Source: Hyphomicrobiales bacterium
Lineage (GTDB): Bacteria; Pseudomonadota; Alphaproteobacteria; Rhizobiales; Rhizobiaceae
DNA: 64,000 nt
Reading direction: 5' to 3'
NCBI GenBank assembly: GCA_900470195.1
Contig: UEIJ01000024.1
Coordinates: 248,001 to 312,000 of the forward strand
Of the stretch, positions 8,819 through 17,046 are shown in pieces (positions within the stretch are counted from its first letter, which is position 1; each line of letters begins with the position of its first letter). Below the pieces are notes generated by a model. That model made no database searches, had not been told where the DNA came from, and worked only from the letters and a program-made list of their open reading frames with translations. Position numbers and translations under genes: made by a program.

Positions 8819-9844
8819 TTACTTTGCGGCGGCTTCAGCAAAACTGCCATTTACGTTGCCGCTATAGTCATCCAGAGCCTGGTCGAGCTGTTTTTGATCG
8901 ACGAGGAATTTGGCACTCTGGGTAACGGACTTGAGCGCGCCGCTGTCCTTGCCGCCACCGAGCCAATTCGGCGAAGCCTGTTCCTCTACTGTCGGGAATG
9001 ACAATAGTGCGAGCGCCCCTGGTATGTCGGCTGCATTGCCGCCGATCAGTTTGACCATGCCTTTGACTTGTCCGGAATCTGCCGTCCATTGACTGCCATT
9101 GGCCTTGTAGTCGGCATAGGCATCCTTCAGCACCGTGGTAAAGGCGGTCATGAATTTCGGATTGTCGCTGGCGAAACTCTTGTCGACCACCAGTCCATCG
9201 AAGGTCGGGACGCTTTTCGCGCCGATCTCTTCGGAATTGGCAATTTCCTTGCCCGACTTCAGAATTTCGGAAAGAGCGGGGGGCCAGACATAGGCCGCAT
9301 CGATATCGCCCCGCTGCCAGGCGGCAACGATTTGGGGCGGCGTCATGTTGAGTATTTCCGCATCACGCGGATTGATCTTCCAGATGTCGTCCATGCCGAC
9401 GAGAAGATGGAAGTGAGAGGTCGAGACGAAAGGCACGCCAATCTTCTTGCCCTTGAGGTCCTCCGGCTTCTCGATGCCGGAACCTTCCCGCGCCACCAGT
9501 GCTTCCGACTTGCCGATATTATCAAGAATCCAGAAGAGCTGGAGGTCGACCCCGCGTGTGGCAGCTGCCGCGATGCCTGTCGAGCCGATCACGCCTACCG
9601 GCACATTTCCGGACGCAAGGGCCGTCGAAATATCTCCGCCCGATGCGAACTGGCGCCAGTCGATCTTGTATCCGGCCTCCTTGGCTGCGGCATCGAATTT
9701 TCCGTTGGCGATCGCCGTCAGAAATGGTCCGACAATCTGCTGATAACCGACCACGACCGTGGTTTCGGCATAAGCCGCCGACGTGGAAAGCGCTGCTGCG
9801 GCTGAAAATAACACCACCCGTTTTATGCTGTTGAGATAGTTCAT
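8819..9844 (-). CDS. tauA: Taurine ABC transporter substrate-binding protein
   Basis: Periplasmic binding protein of 341 residues that captures taurine for TauBC. It has a clear Sec signal peptide: a basic MNYLNSIKR start, a hydrophobic core and a likely cut after STSAAYA (residue 26). The mature part begins TTVVVGYQQIVGPF and contains GDISTALASGNVPVGVIG, characteristic of the TauA/SsuA/NMT1 family. The ATG at 9844 follows AAGGGGAACTCC. The frame runs open for another 67 codons upstream, but that stretch contains the divergent promoter region and no ribosome-binding site. It is the first gene of the taurine operon and the most proximal to the TauR repeats. Confidence 0.94.
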   Translation of the reverse strand: MNYLNSIKRVVLFSAAAALSTSAAYAETTVVVGYQQIVGPFLTAIANGKFDAAAKEAGYKIDWRQFASGGDISTALASGNVPVGVIGSTGIAAAATRGVDLQLFWILDNIGKSEALVAREGSGIEKPEDLKGKKIGVPFVSTSHFHLLVGMDDIWKINPRDAEILNMTPPQIVAAWQRGDIDAAYVWPPALSEILKSGKEIANSEEIGAKSVPTFDGLVVDKSFASDNPKFMTAFTTVLKDAYADYKANGSQWTADSGQVKGMVKLIGGNAADIPGALALLSFPTVEEQASPNWLGGGKDSGALKSVTQSAKFLVDQKQLDQALDDYSGNVNGSFAEAAAK

Positions 9845-9911
9845 GGAGTTCCCCTTCCATTTAAGAACCATGCCTGACTTGGTCATGACCGCTGGCGTTT
9901 TTCGCCAATCT

Positions 9912-9985
9912 CTAGTTCCAGTTACGAACGATAGCCATCTCATCAAATTTGCCTTATATCCAGTTGGAATAGTCAATAAGTCCAG
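9912..9985. promoter_or_regulatory. Putative TauR operator: three CTGGA-type direct repeats
   Basis: Read on the minus strand, CTGGACTTAT lies at 9976-9985, CTGGATATAA at 9954-9963 and CTGGAACTAG at 9912-9921. Start-to-start spacings are 22 and 42 bases, about two and four helical turns, so all face the same side. The known TauR target in Rhodobacter is a pair of CTGGAC(C/T)TAA direct repeats. The first copy differs from that at one base. They lie 68-141 bases upstream of the tauA start and in front of tauR, so they could serve both the operon and the regulator gene. Binding is inferred. Confidence 0.7.
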
Positions 9986-10157
9986 TTCGGCGACGGAGAG
10001 GGTGCTGCCGGATATGCGGACATGCACACACTTTCGCCAGCGCAATTATTCCATGGGGAAAATCAGAAAGAAGAAACGCTATTGCTAAGTGGAGCATGAA
10101 GCGGAAAAACTGACGCAAACCGAGGCGCAGTTGCAGATTTACTAATGGAGCAGGGCT

Positions 10158-11642
10158 TTGGACGCCGTTTCGCCAACGATATTCTTCATAGACGGCAGCC
10201 GAAATACGGGATTGCAATCGCAAATCCGTGAAACCACTGTATCGGCCATTCTATCTGGCGCCATTTTACCGGGCGCGCGCATGCCATCGACGCGAGGGCT
10301 GGCAGATTATCTGAAGGTCTCGCGCCTAACCGTAACACTGGCCTATCAGGAGCTCGTATCACAGGGCTATCTGGAGGTGCGTTCGCGCAGTGCCTATCAC
10401 GTAGCCGCGACGCCGCCCATCAGTCATCCCGACAGGGATTTCTTGCAGACACCTGATACCGCCGTCGACTGGTCGTCCAAGCTGCGTCCCGGATTCAATA
10501 TCGCCAAGACCATCCGCAAGCCGCTGGATTGGCGGAAATATCGCTATCCCTTTCTCTATGGCCAGATGGACCAGACCTTGTTCGATTTGGCCGCATGGCG
10601 TGATTGCGCCCGGCGCGCGCTGGCGCGAGAGGACTTCGTCCTTATGGCGGGGGACTTCGCGGCTGCCGACGACGTGGAACTCGTCAACTATATCCGTTCA
10701 CGGACTCTGCCGAGCCGTGGGATACGCGCCGAACCAGACGAGATACTGGTCACGGTTGGCGCACAGAACGCGCTTTGGATCATCAGCCATCTGCTTCTGA
10801 CGCGACGTTCGCATGGCGCGTGTGAGAACCCCGGGCATCCGGATATCAGCGCTACACTCCATCTGACGGGAGCCCGCGTCACGGCACTCGATGTTGATGA
10901 AGGCGGCTTGCCGCCCGAACTGCTGCCGGATGGGATCGACGCGGTCTTTGTTACGCCAAGTCATCAATCCCCCACAGCCGCCACCATGCCCCGGGCGCGG
11001 CGTATCGCGCTGCTTGAGGCAGCTGCGGAACGCGATTTCGTCATCGTCGAGGATGATTACGAATTCGAGATGAGCTTTCTCCAGCCACCGACGCCGGCGT
11101 TGAAATCGCTCGACCAGTATGGTCGCGTTCTCTATGTGGGCAGCTTTTCCAAATCTCTATTTCCGGGACTCCGGCTCGGCTACCTCGTGGCACCTGCACC
11201 CGTCATTCGCGAGGCGAGGGCCCTGCGAGCGCTGATGTTGCGTCATCCGCCCGGACATCTGCAGCGAACAGCCGCCTATTTCCTGGCGCTTGGTCACTAT
11301 GATGCTGTCATTCACCGGATGCGGATCGAATATCACAGGCGTCATATAGCCATGATCGACGCTCTTGATCGGGAGGGTTTGAAAATCGCGGGCAAATCGG
11401 CGTTTGGCGGTACTGCATTCTGGATAGAAGGACCGGAGGGTATGGATGCCGACAAGCTTGCGCGTGATCTGCGCGAGGACGGCGTGCTTATCGAATCTGG
11501 GTCGCCGTTCTTCTGGAGTGACGACCGGCCGTGCCGGTATTTTCGCATCGCCTATTCCTCAATTCCAATCATCCGTATTGCGGAGGGCATCGAACTTCTG
11601 GCCGAAAGAATGCGGCAAATTTCGCAATTCGGGAACGGTTGA
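10158..11642 (+). CDS. tauR: MocR/GntR-type taurine regulator
   Basis: A PLP-dependent transcription factor of 494 residues, expected to activate the divergent taurine operon. The N-terminal GntR winged helix spans roughly residues 15-80 (MPSTRGLADYLKVSRLTV). The rest is an aminotransferase class I fold. The PLP-binding lysine is in VGSFSKSLFPGLRLG (K332), and an upstream VEDDYEFEM segment supplies the cofactor aspartate region. The start is a TTG at 10158, preceded by GGAG, and no ATG is available in frame. The assignment as TauR comes from its divergent position and the CTGGA-type repeats between it and tauA. Other MocR paralogues would look alike. Confidence 0.87.
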   Translation: MDAVSPTIFFIDGSRNTGLQSQIRETTVSAILSGAILPGARMPSTRGLADYLKVSRLTVTLAYQELVSQGYLEVRSRSAYHVAATPPISHPDRDFLQTPDTAVDWSSKLRPGFNIAKTIRKPLDWRKYRYPFLYGQMDQTLFDLAAWRDCARRALAREDFVLMAGDFAAADDVELVNYIRSRTLPSRGIRAEPDEILVTVGAQNALWIISHLLLTRRSHGACENPGHPDISATLHLTGARVTALDVDEGGLPPELLPDGIDAVFVTPSHQSPTAATMPRARRIALLEAAAERDFVIVEDDYEFEMSFLQPPTPALKSLDQYGRVLYVGSFSKSLFPGLRLGYLVAPAPVIREARALRALMLRHPPGHLQRTAAYFLALGHYDAVIHRMRIEYHRRHIAMIDALDREGLKIAGKSAFGGTAFWIEGPEGMDADKLARDLREDGVLIESGSPFFWSDDRPCRYFRIAYSSIPIIRIAEGIELLAERMRQISQFGNG

Positions 11643-11798
11643 GTTCAGCCTGCGTTCATGTGGATTACGATAACGGATTTGTGAAGTCGCCGGAATTTGT
11701 CCCAATTCAGTGGGTACCGCTGGCGACGTACGGCGTCTTTGCCTGCGAATCCATGGGCAGACGCACATCAATTCTGCCTTCCAGAAGGAGAAGGATAT

Positions 11799-13955
11799 AT
11801 GTCTATTCGTTCGAAGCTTCTTGCCACGGTTGCGGTGCCGGTTCTGTCGGCGTCCATTTTCGCGCAGCCTGTATTCGCGGATACCTTGACGGCTCCAATC
11901 CTGTTGGCACAGGAAAACGGGGACCAGCCATCCGAAGAGCAGTTGCTCCAGCAACAGCGGGAAGCTGAAGAACAACAGCGCGCTGCCGAAGAGGAAAACC
12001 GTCGTCGGGCCGAGGAACAGCAGCAGAAGGCGGCTCAGGAAGAAGCCCAGCGTCAGGCAGAAGAGCAGAAGCGCGCTGCGGAAGCAGAGGCGCAACGCCA
12101 AGCTGAGGAACAACAGAAGGCTGCCGAGCGAGAGGCACAGAAGCAGGCCGAGGAGAAGCAGAAAGCTGCTGAGCACGAAGCGCAGAAGCAGGCCGAAGAA
12201 CAGGCCAAGCAGGCTGCCGAGCAGAAAAAAGCCGAGGAAGAGGCGCAGCGCCAGAGCGAAGAGCAACAGAAGGCTGCTGAAGAAAAAGCCCAACGCCGCG
12301 CTGAAGAACAGAAGAAGGCAGAGGAAGAAGCTGCTCGCAAGGACGCTGAACCGCAGGAGCAGACGGCGCCCGCCAAAAAGCCGGTGAAGGAAGCTCCTGC
12401 AAGTGAGCCCGAAGCGAAACCCGAGCAACCCGCACCCGAGAAGCCCGTGAAGAAAGCTCCTGCTCCGCAAGCGGAAAAGCCAGCCGAGCCACCGGCAGAA
12501 GCATCTCCGGCGACGCCTCAGCAGAAAGAACCCGCAGAAGAGTCCATTGTTGAACATCCTGAAGAGGTTCCGCCGCAGGAGCCGAAAGCAACAGAAGCTC
12601 CACAGAATGAAGCGCAGCCTGCGCAGCCGGTTGAACAGCAGCAATCGACCGACGGCCAGCAAAGGCCGACGCCGGAAATAGTCGATCAGCGTTCGACCGA
12701 GGAAAAGCAGGAGATCGCCAAAGATCCTGCCAAGACGGACGATACGGTTGTCTTGCCTGTTGAAAACGGCGCCGCCATTCTCGACAGCGACAAGGATGCC
12801 GACAATTCCGGTGGAAGCCAATCGCGTGAAGAGCGTCGCAAGCAGCGCGAGCAGCAGCGCTCCGCCGAGGAAAACGCCCCGCCACCCACAAATGATGCGG
12901 CGGCACAGGTCGCTATTCCAGAAGAGGTGAAGGCAGCACTGCCGCAGAAGATTGAAGCCAATCTCAAGGAAGAGGGCACCCGTATCAAGGAAGCGCCTGT
13001 TTTCGCCGTGCCTGAAACCACCAACATCATCAACAACACGGTCGTGAACAATACGGTTGTAAACAACACGACAGTCAATAACGTGACGAACAATGTCACG
13101 AACGTCAAAGTGATCGAGGAAGTCGACAATCGTATCATTCTGGATGTTGGCGACCGCATCTTTGTTCGCGGCGATGACCGCCCGAGATTGCGCCGCGATG
13201 CCGAGCGGACCTATTACGATGAACTGCCGCGTGGACGTACCCGCGAAACCATCGTTCGTCCCGGCGGGAACCAGATCGTCACGATTTATGATCGTTACGG
13301 CGACATTCTTCAGCGTTCCCGTATCGACCGCGACGGCAACGAGTATCTGATGATCTATGCGCCCGAATATGACGACAATCCGCGCGCTTCGATTATTGAT
13401 GTCGGTTATGAACTGCCCCCGATGCGTCTGACCATCCCGGTGAGAGATTACATCATTGACGTTGCGGACGATCCGGACCGTGATTTCTATGATTTTCTCG
13501 CCATGCCACCGGTGGAGCGTGTGGAGCGCGTCTACACAATTGACGAAGTTCGTCACTCCGCCCGTCTGCGTGACAAGGTGCGCCGCATCGATCTGGATAC
13601 GATTCACTTCGCGACGGGAAGCGCCGAGGTTTCGATGTCGCAAGCCAAGACGCTGCGCAAGGTTGCAACCGCCATGCAAAAGGTGTTGGCAAAGGACCCG
13701 GGGGAGACCTTCTTCATTGAAGGACATACCGATGCGGTCGGATCGGATCGCTCAAATCTGGTCCTGTCGGACAAACGGGCTGAATCAGTCGCCAACCTCT
13801 TGACGGAAGTCTATGATATTCCGGCCGAAAATCTCGTGACTCAGGGCTATGGCGAACGTTTCCTCAAAATTCGCACCCAAGCGCCAGAACAGGAAAATCG
13901 CCGCGTCACAATCCGTCGCGTAACACCGCTCGTTCGCCCCGTTGCGCAACGCTGA
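11799..13955 (+). CDS. OmpA-family outer-membrane protein with long coiled coil
   Basis: A 718-residue envelope protein. It starts with a signal peptide (MSIRSKLLATVAVPVLSASI, likely cut after FAQPVFA). Residues of about 45-190 are a nearly uninterrupted Glu/Gln/Ala/Lys heptad region built on RRAEEQQQKA-like units. A Pro/Ala/Glu-rich linker follows to about residue 300. A short Asn/Thr/Val tandem repeat lies at about 408-437 (units NNTVV). The C-terminus (about 600-718) is an OmpA domain with IHFATGSAEVS and FFIEGHTDAVGSDRSNL, which binds peptidoglycan. I chose the ATG at 11799 for its AGAAGGAGAAGG ribosome-binding site and the signal peptide. The layout suggests a fibre tethered to peptidoglycan and reaching across the periplasm (inference). 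Confidence 0.85.
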   Translation: MSIRSKLLATVAVPVLSASIFAQPVFADTLTAPILLAQENGDQPSEEQLLQQQREAEEQQRAAEEENRRRAEEQQQKAAQEEAQRQAEEQKRAAEAEAQRQAEEQQKAAEREAQKQAEEKQKAAEHEAQKQAEEQAKQAAEQKKAEEEAQRQSEEQQKAAEEKAQRRAEEQKKAEEEAARKDAEPQEQTAPAKKPVKEAPASEPEAKPEQPAPEKPVKKAPAPQAEKPAEPPAEASPATPQQKEPAEESIVEHPEEVPPQEPKATEAPQNEAQPAQPVEQQQSTDGQQRPTPEIVDQRSTEEKQEIAKDPAKTDDTVVLPVENGAAILDSDKDADNSGGSQSREERRKQREQQRSAEENAPPPTNDAAAQVAIPEEVKAALPQKIEANLKEEGTRIKEAPVFAVPETTNIINNTVVNNTVVNNTTVNNVTNNVTNVKVIEEVDNRIILDVGDRIFVRGDDRPRLRRDAERTYYDELPRGRTRETIVRPGGNQIVTIYDRYGDILQRSRIDRDGNEYLMIYAPEYDDNPRASIIDVGYELPPMRLTIPVRDYIIDVADDPDRDFYDFLAMPPVERVERVYTIDEVRHSARLRDKVRRIDLDTIHFATGSAEVSMSQAKTLRKVATAMQKVLAKDPGETFFIEGHTDAVGSDRSNLVLSDKRAESVANLLTEVYDIPAENLVTQGYGERFLKIRTQAPEQENRRVTIRRVTPLVRPVAQR

Positions 13956-13959
13956 ACAA

Positions 13960-13994
13960 AAACACCCGGATGCGATCATCGCATCCGGGTGTTT
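13960..13994. terminator. Bidirectional rho-independent terminator
   Basis: A perfect 15-base inverted repeat, AAACACCCGGATGCG (13960-13974) and its complement (13980-13994), with a five-base loop ATCAT. Its A- and T-flanked ends make it work in both directions. It lies between the OmpA-family gene and the convergent small gene. Confidence 0.9.
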
Positions 13995-14012
13995 GCACGG
14001 AATTGATATTGA

Positions 14013-14294
14013 TCAGGCAGTCTTGGGCTGGATCGCGCTTACCTGCGCGAGCAACAGTTCGCTCACCGGGCGCGGCTTGACCGCCTCAATCTGCACCATG
14101 AGTTCTGCGATTTTCTCCGCCTCGCAGACACCGCACTCATAAATCTGAATGATTTCTCGCGCCATCTCGTCTTTATGGGGAGAGGTAATCGGGCAACGCG
14201 CCATTGCTTCACACGACTTCACATAAGCCGCTTGCAGCTCTTTCAATTCGGCGGGTTTGAAACGCCCGAAGTAGTAGTCTCTCGAAAATGGCAT
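14013..14294 (-). CDS. Small conserved protein, paralogue of 14499-14723
   Basis: A 93-residue cytoplasmic protein of unknown function. It is clearly related to its upstream neighbour. Both begin MPF and share LQAAY, a cysteine five or so residues later, an RCP(I/T)T motif, a K-E/D...AR-x-II run and a YE-x-G...EKIAE block. This copy has two extra cysteines (CGVCEAEK) and a longer C-terminal tail (PVSELLLAQVSAIQ). The start at 14294 is set by alignment with the paralogue; in-frame ATGs at 14303 and 14330 are possible. No ribosome-binding site is strong. I cannot assign a role. Confidence 0.7.
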   Translation of the reverse strand: MPFSRDYYFGRFKPAELKELQAAYVKSCEAMARCPITSPHKDEMAREIIQIYECGVCEAEKIAELMVQIEAVKPRPVSELLLAQVSAIQPKTA

Positions 14295-14340
14295 TCTATG
14301 CATTCCGCATATGGCTGGCTGACGGATCATTCCACCCGCC

Positions 14341-14423
14341 GCCTATAAATCCGTGCGATCAGCTATACTAAAATATAGCCAATTGCAAAACTTTATAGGC
14401 AAGAATTGTTTACTTTATGTAAA
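14341..14423. promoter_or_regulatory. Nested inverted repeats upstream of a small gene
   Basis: Outer arms GCCTATAAA (14341-14349) and TTTATAGGC (14392-14400) enclose inner arms GCTATA (14362-14367) and TATAGC (14374-14379). A further TTTAC/GTAAA pair follows at 14409-14423. The element lies 47 bases or more upstream of the gene ending at 14013 and is AT-rich. It could be a paired operator or an RNA structure overlapping the promoter. No known regulator site is recognised. Confidence 0.5.
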
Positions 14424-14498
14424 ATGTTCAGGTGTGGCAAGTGCACGGGAATTACATAGATGTCCTTCACCCAGGCGTTTGCACAACACTGACTGACC

Positions 14499-14723
14499 TT
14501 AAGCGCGGGCGAGTTCGAGCTTAGCTACGATTTCCGCGATTTTTTCTGGATCGTATTCACCGGCTTCATATGTACTTATGATCACTCGCGCCAGTGTTTC
14601 TTTATCAACGTGGGTTGTGGGACACCGATCCAGAAATGCGCAACAGCGATTGTAGGCTGCCTGAAGCACCTGAAGATCGCCGGGCGCATATGTTCCTTGA
14701 TATCTATTACCGCGAAATGGCAT
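14499..14723 (-). CDS. Small conserved protein, paralogue of 14013-14294
   Basis: A 74-residue soluble protein with the same core as its downstream neighbour: LQVLQAAYNRCCAFLDRCP, then LARVIISTYEAGEYDPEKIAE. Predicted to be nearly all helical, with no membrane segment. The ATG at 14723 has a strong GGGGAGG ribosome-binding site close to it, which supports a real gene. The two genes point the same way with 204 bases between them, so they probably have separate promoters. The pattern of duplication suggests a local tandem copy that has diverged. Function unknown. Confidence 0.75.
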   Translation of the reverse strand: MPFRGNRYQGTYAPGDLQVLQAAYNRCCAFLDRCPTTHVDKETLARVIISTYEAGEYDPEKIAEIVAKLELARA

Positions 14724-14791
14724 GGGGTCCTCCCCGTTTGATTGATTGAACCCCTAATTTAAGGGGAAAGCAACCAATCGTTTTGTGACAG

Positions 14792-14855
14792 CGATATCAA
14801 GCGCATCACGATAGTGTTTTTGGCGATACAGCTATTCCCGATACAAATAGCGATA
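14792..14855. repeat. Cluster of five CGATA motifs
   Basis: CGATA occurs at 14792, 14809, 14824, 14839 and 14851, spaced 17, 15, 15 and 12 bases. GCTATT (14831-14836) and AATAGC (14846-14851) form an inverted repeat within it. The cluster lies in the 286-base gap upstream of the sulfonate-type transporter, and TTGAAAGCT is repeated shortly after. It may be a regulator binding region; nothing else is recognised in the gap. Confidence 0.35.
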
Positions 14856-15009
14856 ATCTTTGAACTCGGATTGGAAAACTCGCTGCAAGTTTGTTGAAAG
14901 CTGATTGAAAGCTTGCCTGCGGTAACCGTTTAGAACCGATTGAGGAATCGGCACATATCAGGAGGGGTCTGGCATTGCCGGGCCGACAGGAGCTCTCGGA
15001 GGAGCATAG

Positions 15010-16047
15010 ATGAAAATCTCTATCGATTCATGTCGCCATCTGTTTGGCGCGGCCGTTATCGGCGGCGCGATGGTAATTGGCGCAGGCGCGGCCCATGCCG
15101 AAAAGCTGACGGTGATCGTCGGCGGCATGGAAAAGCAGATTTACCTTCCGGCAGTGCTGACGGAAAAACTCGGCTACTTCAAGGATGAAGGACTTGACGT
15201 CGAGTTGATCAACAGCCGCGCGGGTGTGGATGCGGAAAACGAACTTTTGGCGGGTGCAGCTCAGGCAGTAGTGGGCTTTTACGACCACACGATCGATCTG
15301 CAATCGAAGGGCAAGTTCATTCAGTCCATCGTCCAGTTCAGCCAGGCACCGGGTGAGGTGGAGCTCGTTTCCAGCAAGTATGCCGACCAGATCAAGTCGC
15401 CCGCCGATTTCAAGGGGCATACTCTCGGCGTCACCGGTCTCGGCTCTTCCACGGACTTCCTCACCCAGTACCTTGCCATACGCAATGGCCTCAAGCAGGG
15501 TGACTACACGCTGCTGCCAGTCGGTGCAGGCAACACTTTCATTGCTGCCTTCAAACAGGATGCCGTTCAGGCAGGCATGACCACAGAGCCGACCGTCGCC
15601 AATATGCTGAAGAGCGGCGACGCCAAGGTGCTGGTCGACATGCGCACACCGGACAAGACGATCGAAGCACTTGGCGGACCATACCCGGCTGCCTCGTTCT
15701 ACGTGCAGAGTGCGTGGCTTGAGACGCACAAGGAAGACGCGCAGAAACTTGCCAACGCCCTGGTCAAGACCATGCGCTATATCGCTTCGCACAGTGCCGA
15801 AGAAATCGCCGACCAGATGCCCAAGGACTATTACGTCGGCGACAAGGACCTTTACGTAAAGGGGCTTGCCGAGGGCAAGGCACAATACACGCCAGACGGC
15901 CGGATGCCGAAGGACGGCCCGGAAACCGTGCTCAAGGTTCTAGCGACCTTCAAGAAGCCGCTTCAGGAAAAGCAGATCGATCTGTCGAAGACCTTTACGA
16001 CCGAATTCGTGGACAAGGCCAACGCAACGCTCGACGCTGCAAAATAA
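15010..16047 (+). CDS. ABC transporter substrate-binding protein, NMT1/SsuA type
   Basis: A periplasmic binding protein of 345 residues for a sulfonate-, nitrate- or pyrimidine-precursor-type importer. The signal peptide ends at about residue 30 (GAGAAHA). The mature protein starts KLTVIVGGMEKQIYLPAVL and contains LGYFKDEGLDVELINSRAG, the standard NMT1 opening. The ATG has a GGAGGAGCATAG leader. It is the first of three co-directional genes that form one transporter. It is not closely similar to tauA by eye, and the ligand is not identifiable. The neighbouring two-component genes do not specify it. Confidence 0.88.
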   Translation: MKISIDSCRHLFGAAVIGGAMVIGAGAAHAEKLTVIVGGMEKQIYLPAVLTEKLGYFKDEGLDVELINSRAGVDAENELLAGAAQAVVGFYDHTIDLQSKGKFIQSIVQFSQAPGEVELVSSKYADQIKSPADFKGHTLGVTGLGSSTDFLTQYLAIRNGLKQGDYTLLPVGAGNTFIAAFKQDAVQAGMTTEPTVANMLKSGDAKVLVDMRTPDKTIEALGGPYPAASFYVQSAWLETHKEDAQKLANALVKTMRYIASHSAEEIADQMPKDYYVGDKDLYVKGLAEGKAQYTPDGRMPKDGPETVLKVLATFKKPLQEKQIDLSKTFTTEFVDKANATLDAAK

Positions 16048-16181
16048 ACGGCCTTCGACTGACGTTCAAACATGAGCGTCAGTCACGCTGCCCTCCACAG
16101 ATTCAACCGCATTGCAGAGACGCGACTGAGCATTTCCAGCAAGATGTCGCGCGAGCGGTGCCGCGTACCCGCGAGGAACCC

Positions 16182-17033
16182 ATGCTGATGGAAGCCACCA
16201 GAACCATTGCGCGTGAGAAAGCTGGCAATAGCGTGCCTGCAATCGCGCTCAACAACGTAACCCGACGTTTCGTCACCCCCGACGGCAAGATGATGACCGC
16301 ATTGCGCGACTTCACCATGAATGTCGCGCAGGGCGAATTTGCTTGTGTTGTCGGTCCGACCGGCTGCGGCAAGTCGACGACGCTTAATCTCGTGACCGGT
16401 CTTGCCAAGCCAAGTGCAGGCGAAGTTCGCCTGATGGGGAAGCCTATCGAGGGCATCAGCCCTGATATCGGTTTCGTGTTTCAGGCTGATGCTCTTTTCC
16501 CCTGGCTCAATGTGATCGACAATGTGAGCGCCGGCCCGCGCTATCGCGGCATGGGCAAGGAAGAAGCCTATGAGAAAGCGCGTAGCTGGATCGCCCGCGT
16601 CGGTCTGGCCCGCTTTGAAAAGCACTATCCACACCAGCTTTCGGGCGGTATGCGCAAGCGCGTGGCGCTGGCCCAGACATTCATCAACGAACCGAAGATC
16701 CTGCTCATGGATGAGCCGTTCAGCGCGCTCGATGTGCAGACCCGCACGTTGATGCAGGGCGAATTGCTCGATCTTTGGCAGCAGTCCGGCGCGTCCGTCA
16801 TCTTCGTCACGCACGATCTCGAAGAAGCAATTGCGCTCGCCGACAAGGTTTATGTGCTGACCGCAGGCCCGGCTACAGTCAAGAGCGTCTACGACATCGA
16901 CATACCACGCCCGCGCGTCATGGAAGACATCCGCTATGACAGCCAGTTTGTCGATATCGCCAAGGTCATCTGGGACGATTTGCGCGAGGAAGTGCAGATC
17001 GGCCAGAAGCGCGCCTTGGCGAACGGAAACTAA
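16182..17033 (+). CDS. ABC transporter ATP-binding protein, SsuB/TauB type
   Basis: Cytoplasmic ATPase of about 283 residues. Motifs are Walker A GPTGCGKST, a Q-loop FVFQADALFPWLNV, the signature LSGGMRKRVALAQTF, Walker B ILLMDEPFSALD and the H-loop FVTHDLEEA. GAGGAA precedes both the ATG at 16182 and a second at 16188, so the exact start is uncertain. The gene is 134 bases after the binding-protein gene. That gap holds a fragment resembling the interspersed repeat found elsewhere in the window. The permease gene follows after 13 bases. Confidence 0.9.
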   Translation: MLMEATRTIAREKAGNSVPAIALNNVTRRFVTPDGKMMTALRDFTMNVAQGEFACVVGPTGCGKSTTLNLVTGLAKPSAGEVRLMGKPIEGISPDIGFVFQADALFPWLNVIDNVSAGPRYRGMGKEEAYEKARSWIARVGLARFEKHYPHQLSGGMRKRVALAQTFINEPKILLMDEPFSALDVQTRTLMQGELLDLWQQSGASVIFVTHDLEEAIALADKVYVLTAGPATVKSVYDIDIPRPRVMEDIRYDSQFVDIAKVIWDDLREEVQIGQKRALANGN

Positions 17034-17046
17034 CCGGAGAAATGAT

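Noticed and set aside
11559-13727. A 722-codon open frame on the minus strand opposite the OmpA-family gene
   Set aside because: Its Leu/Phe/Arg-rich sequence is the mirror of the GAA/CAG-rich coiled-coil codons. There is no ribosome-binding site or domain, and the plus strand encodes a recognisable protein.
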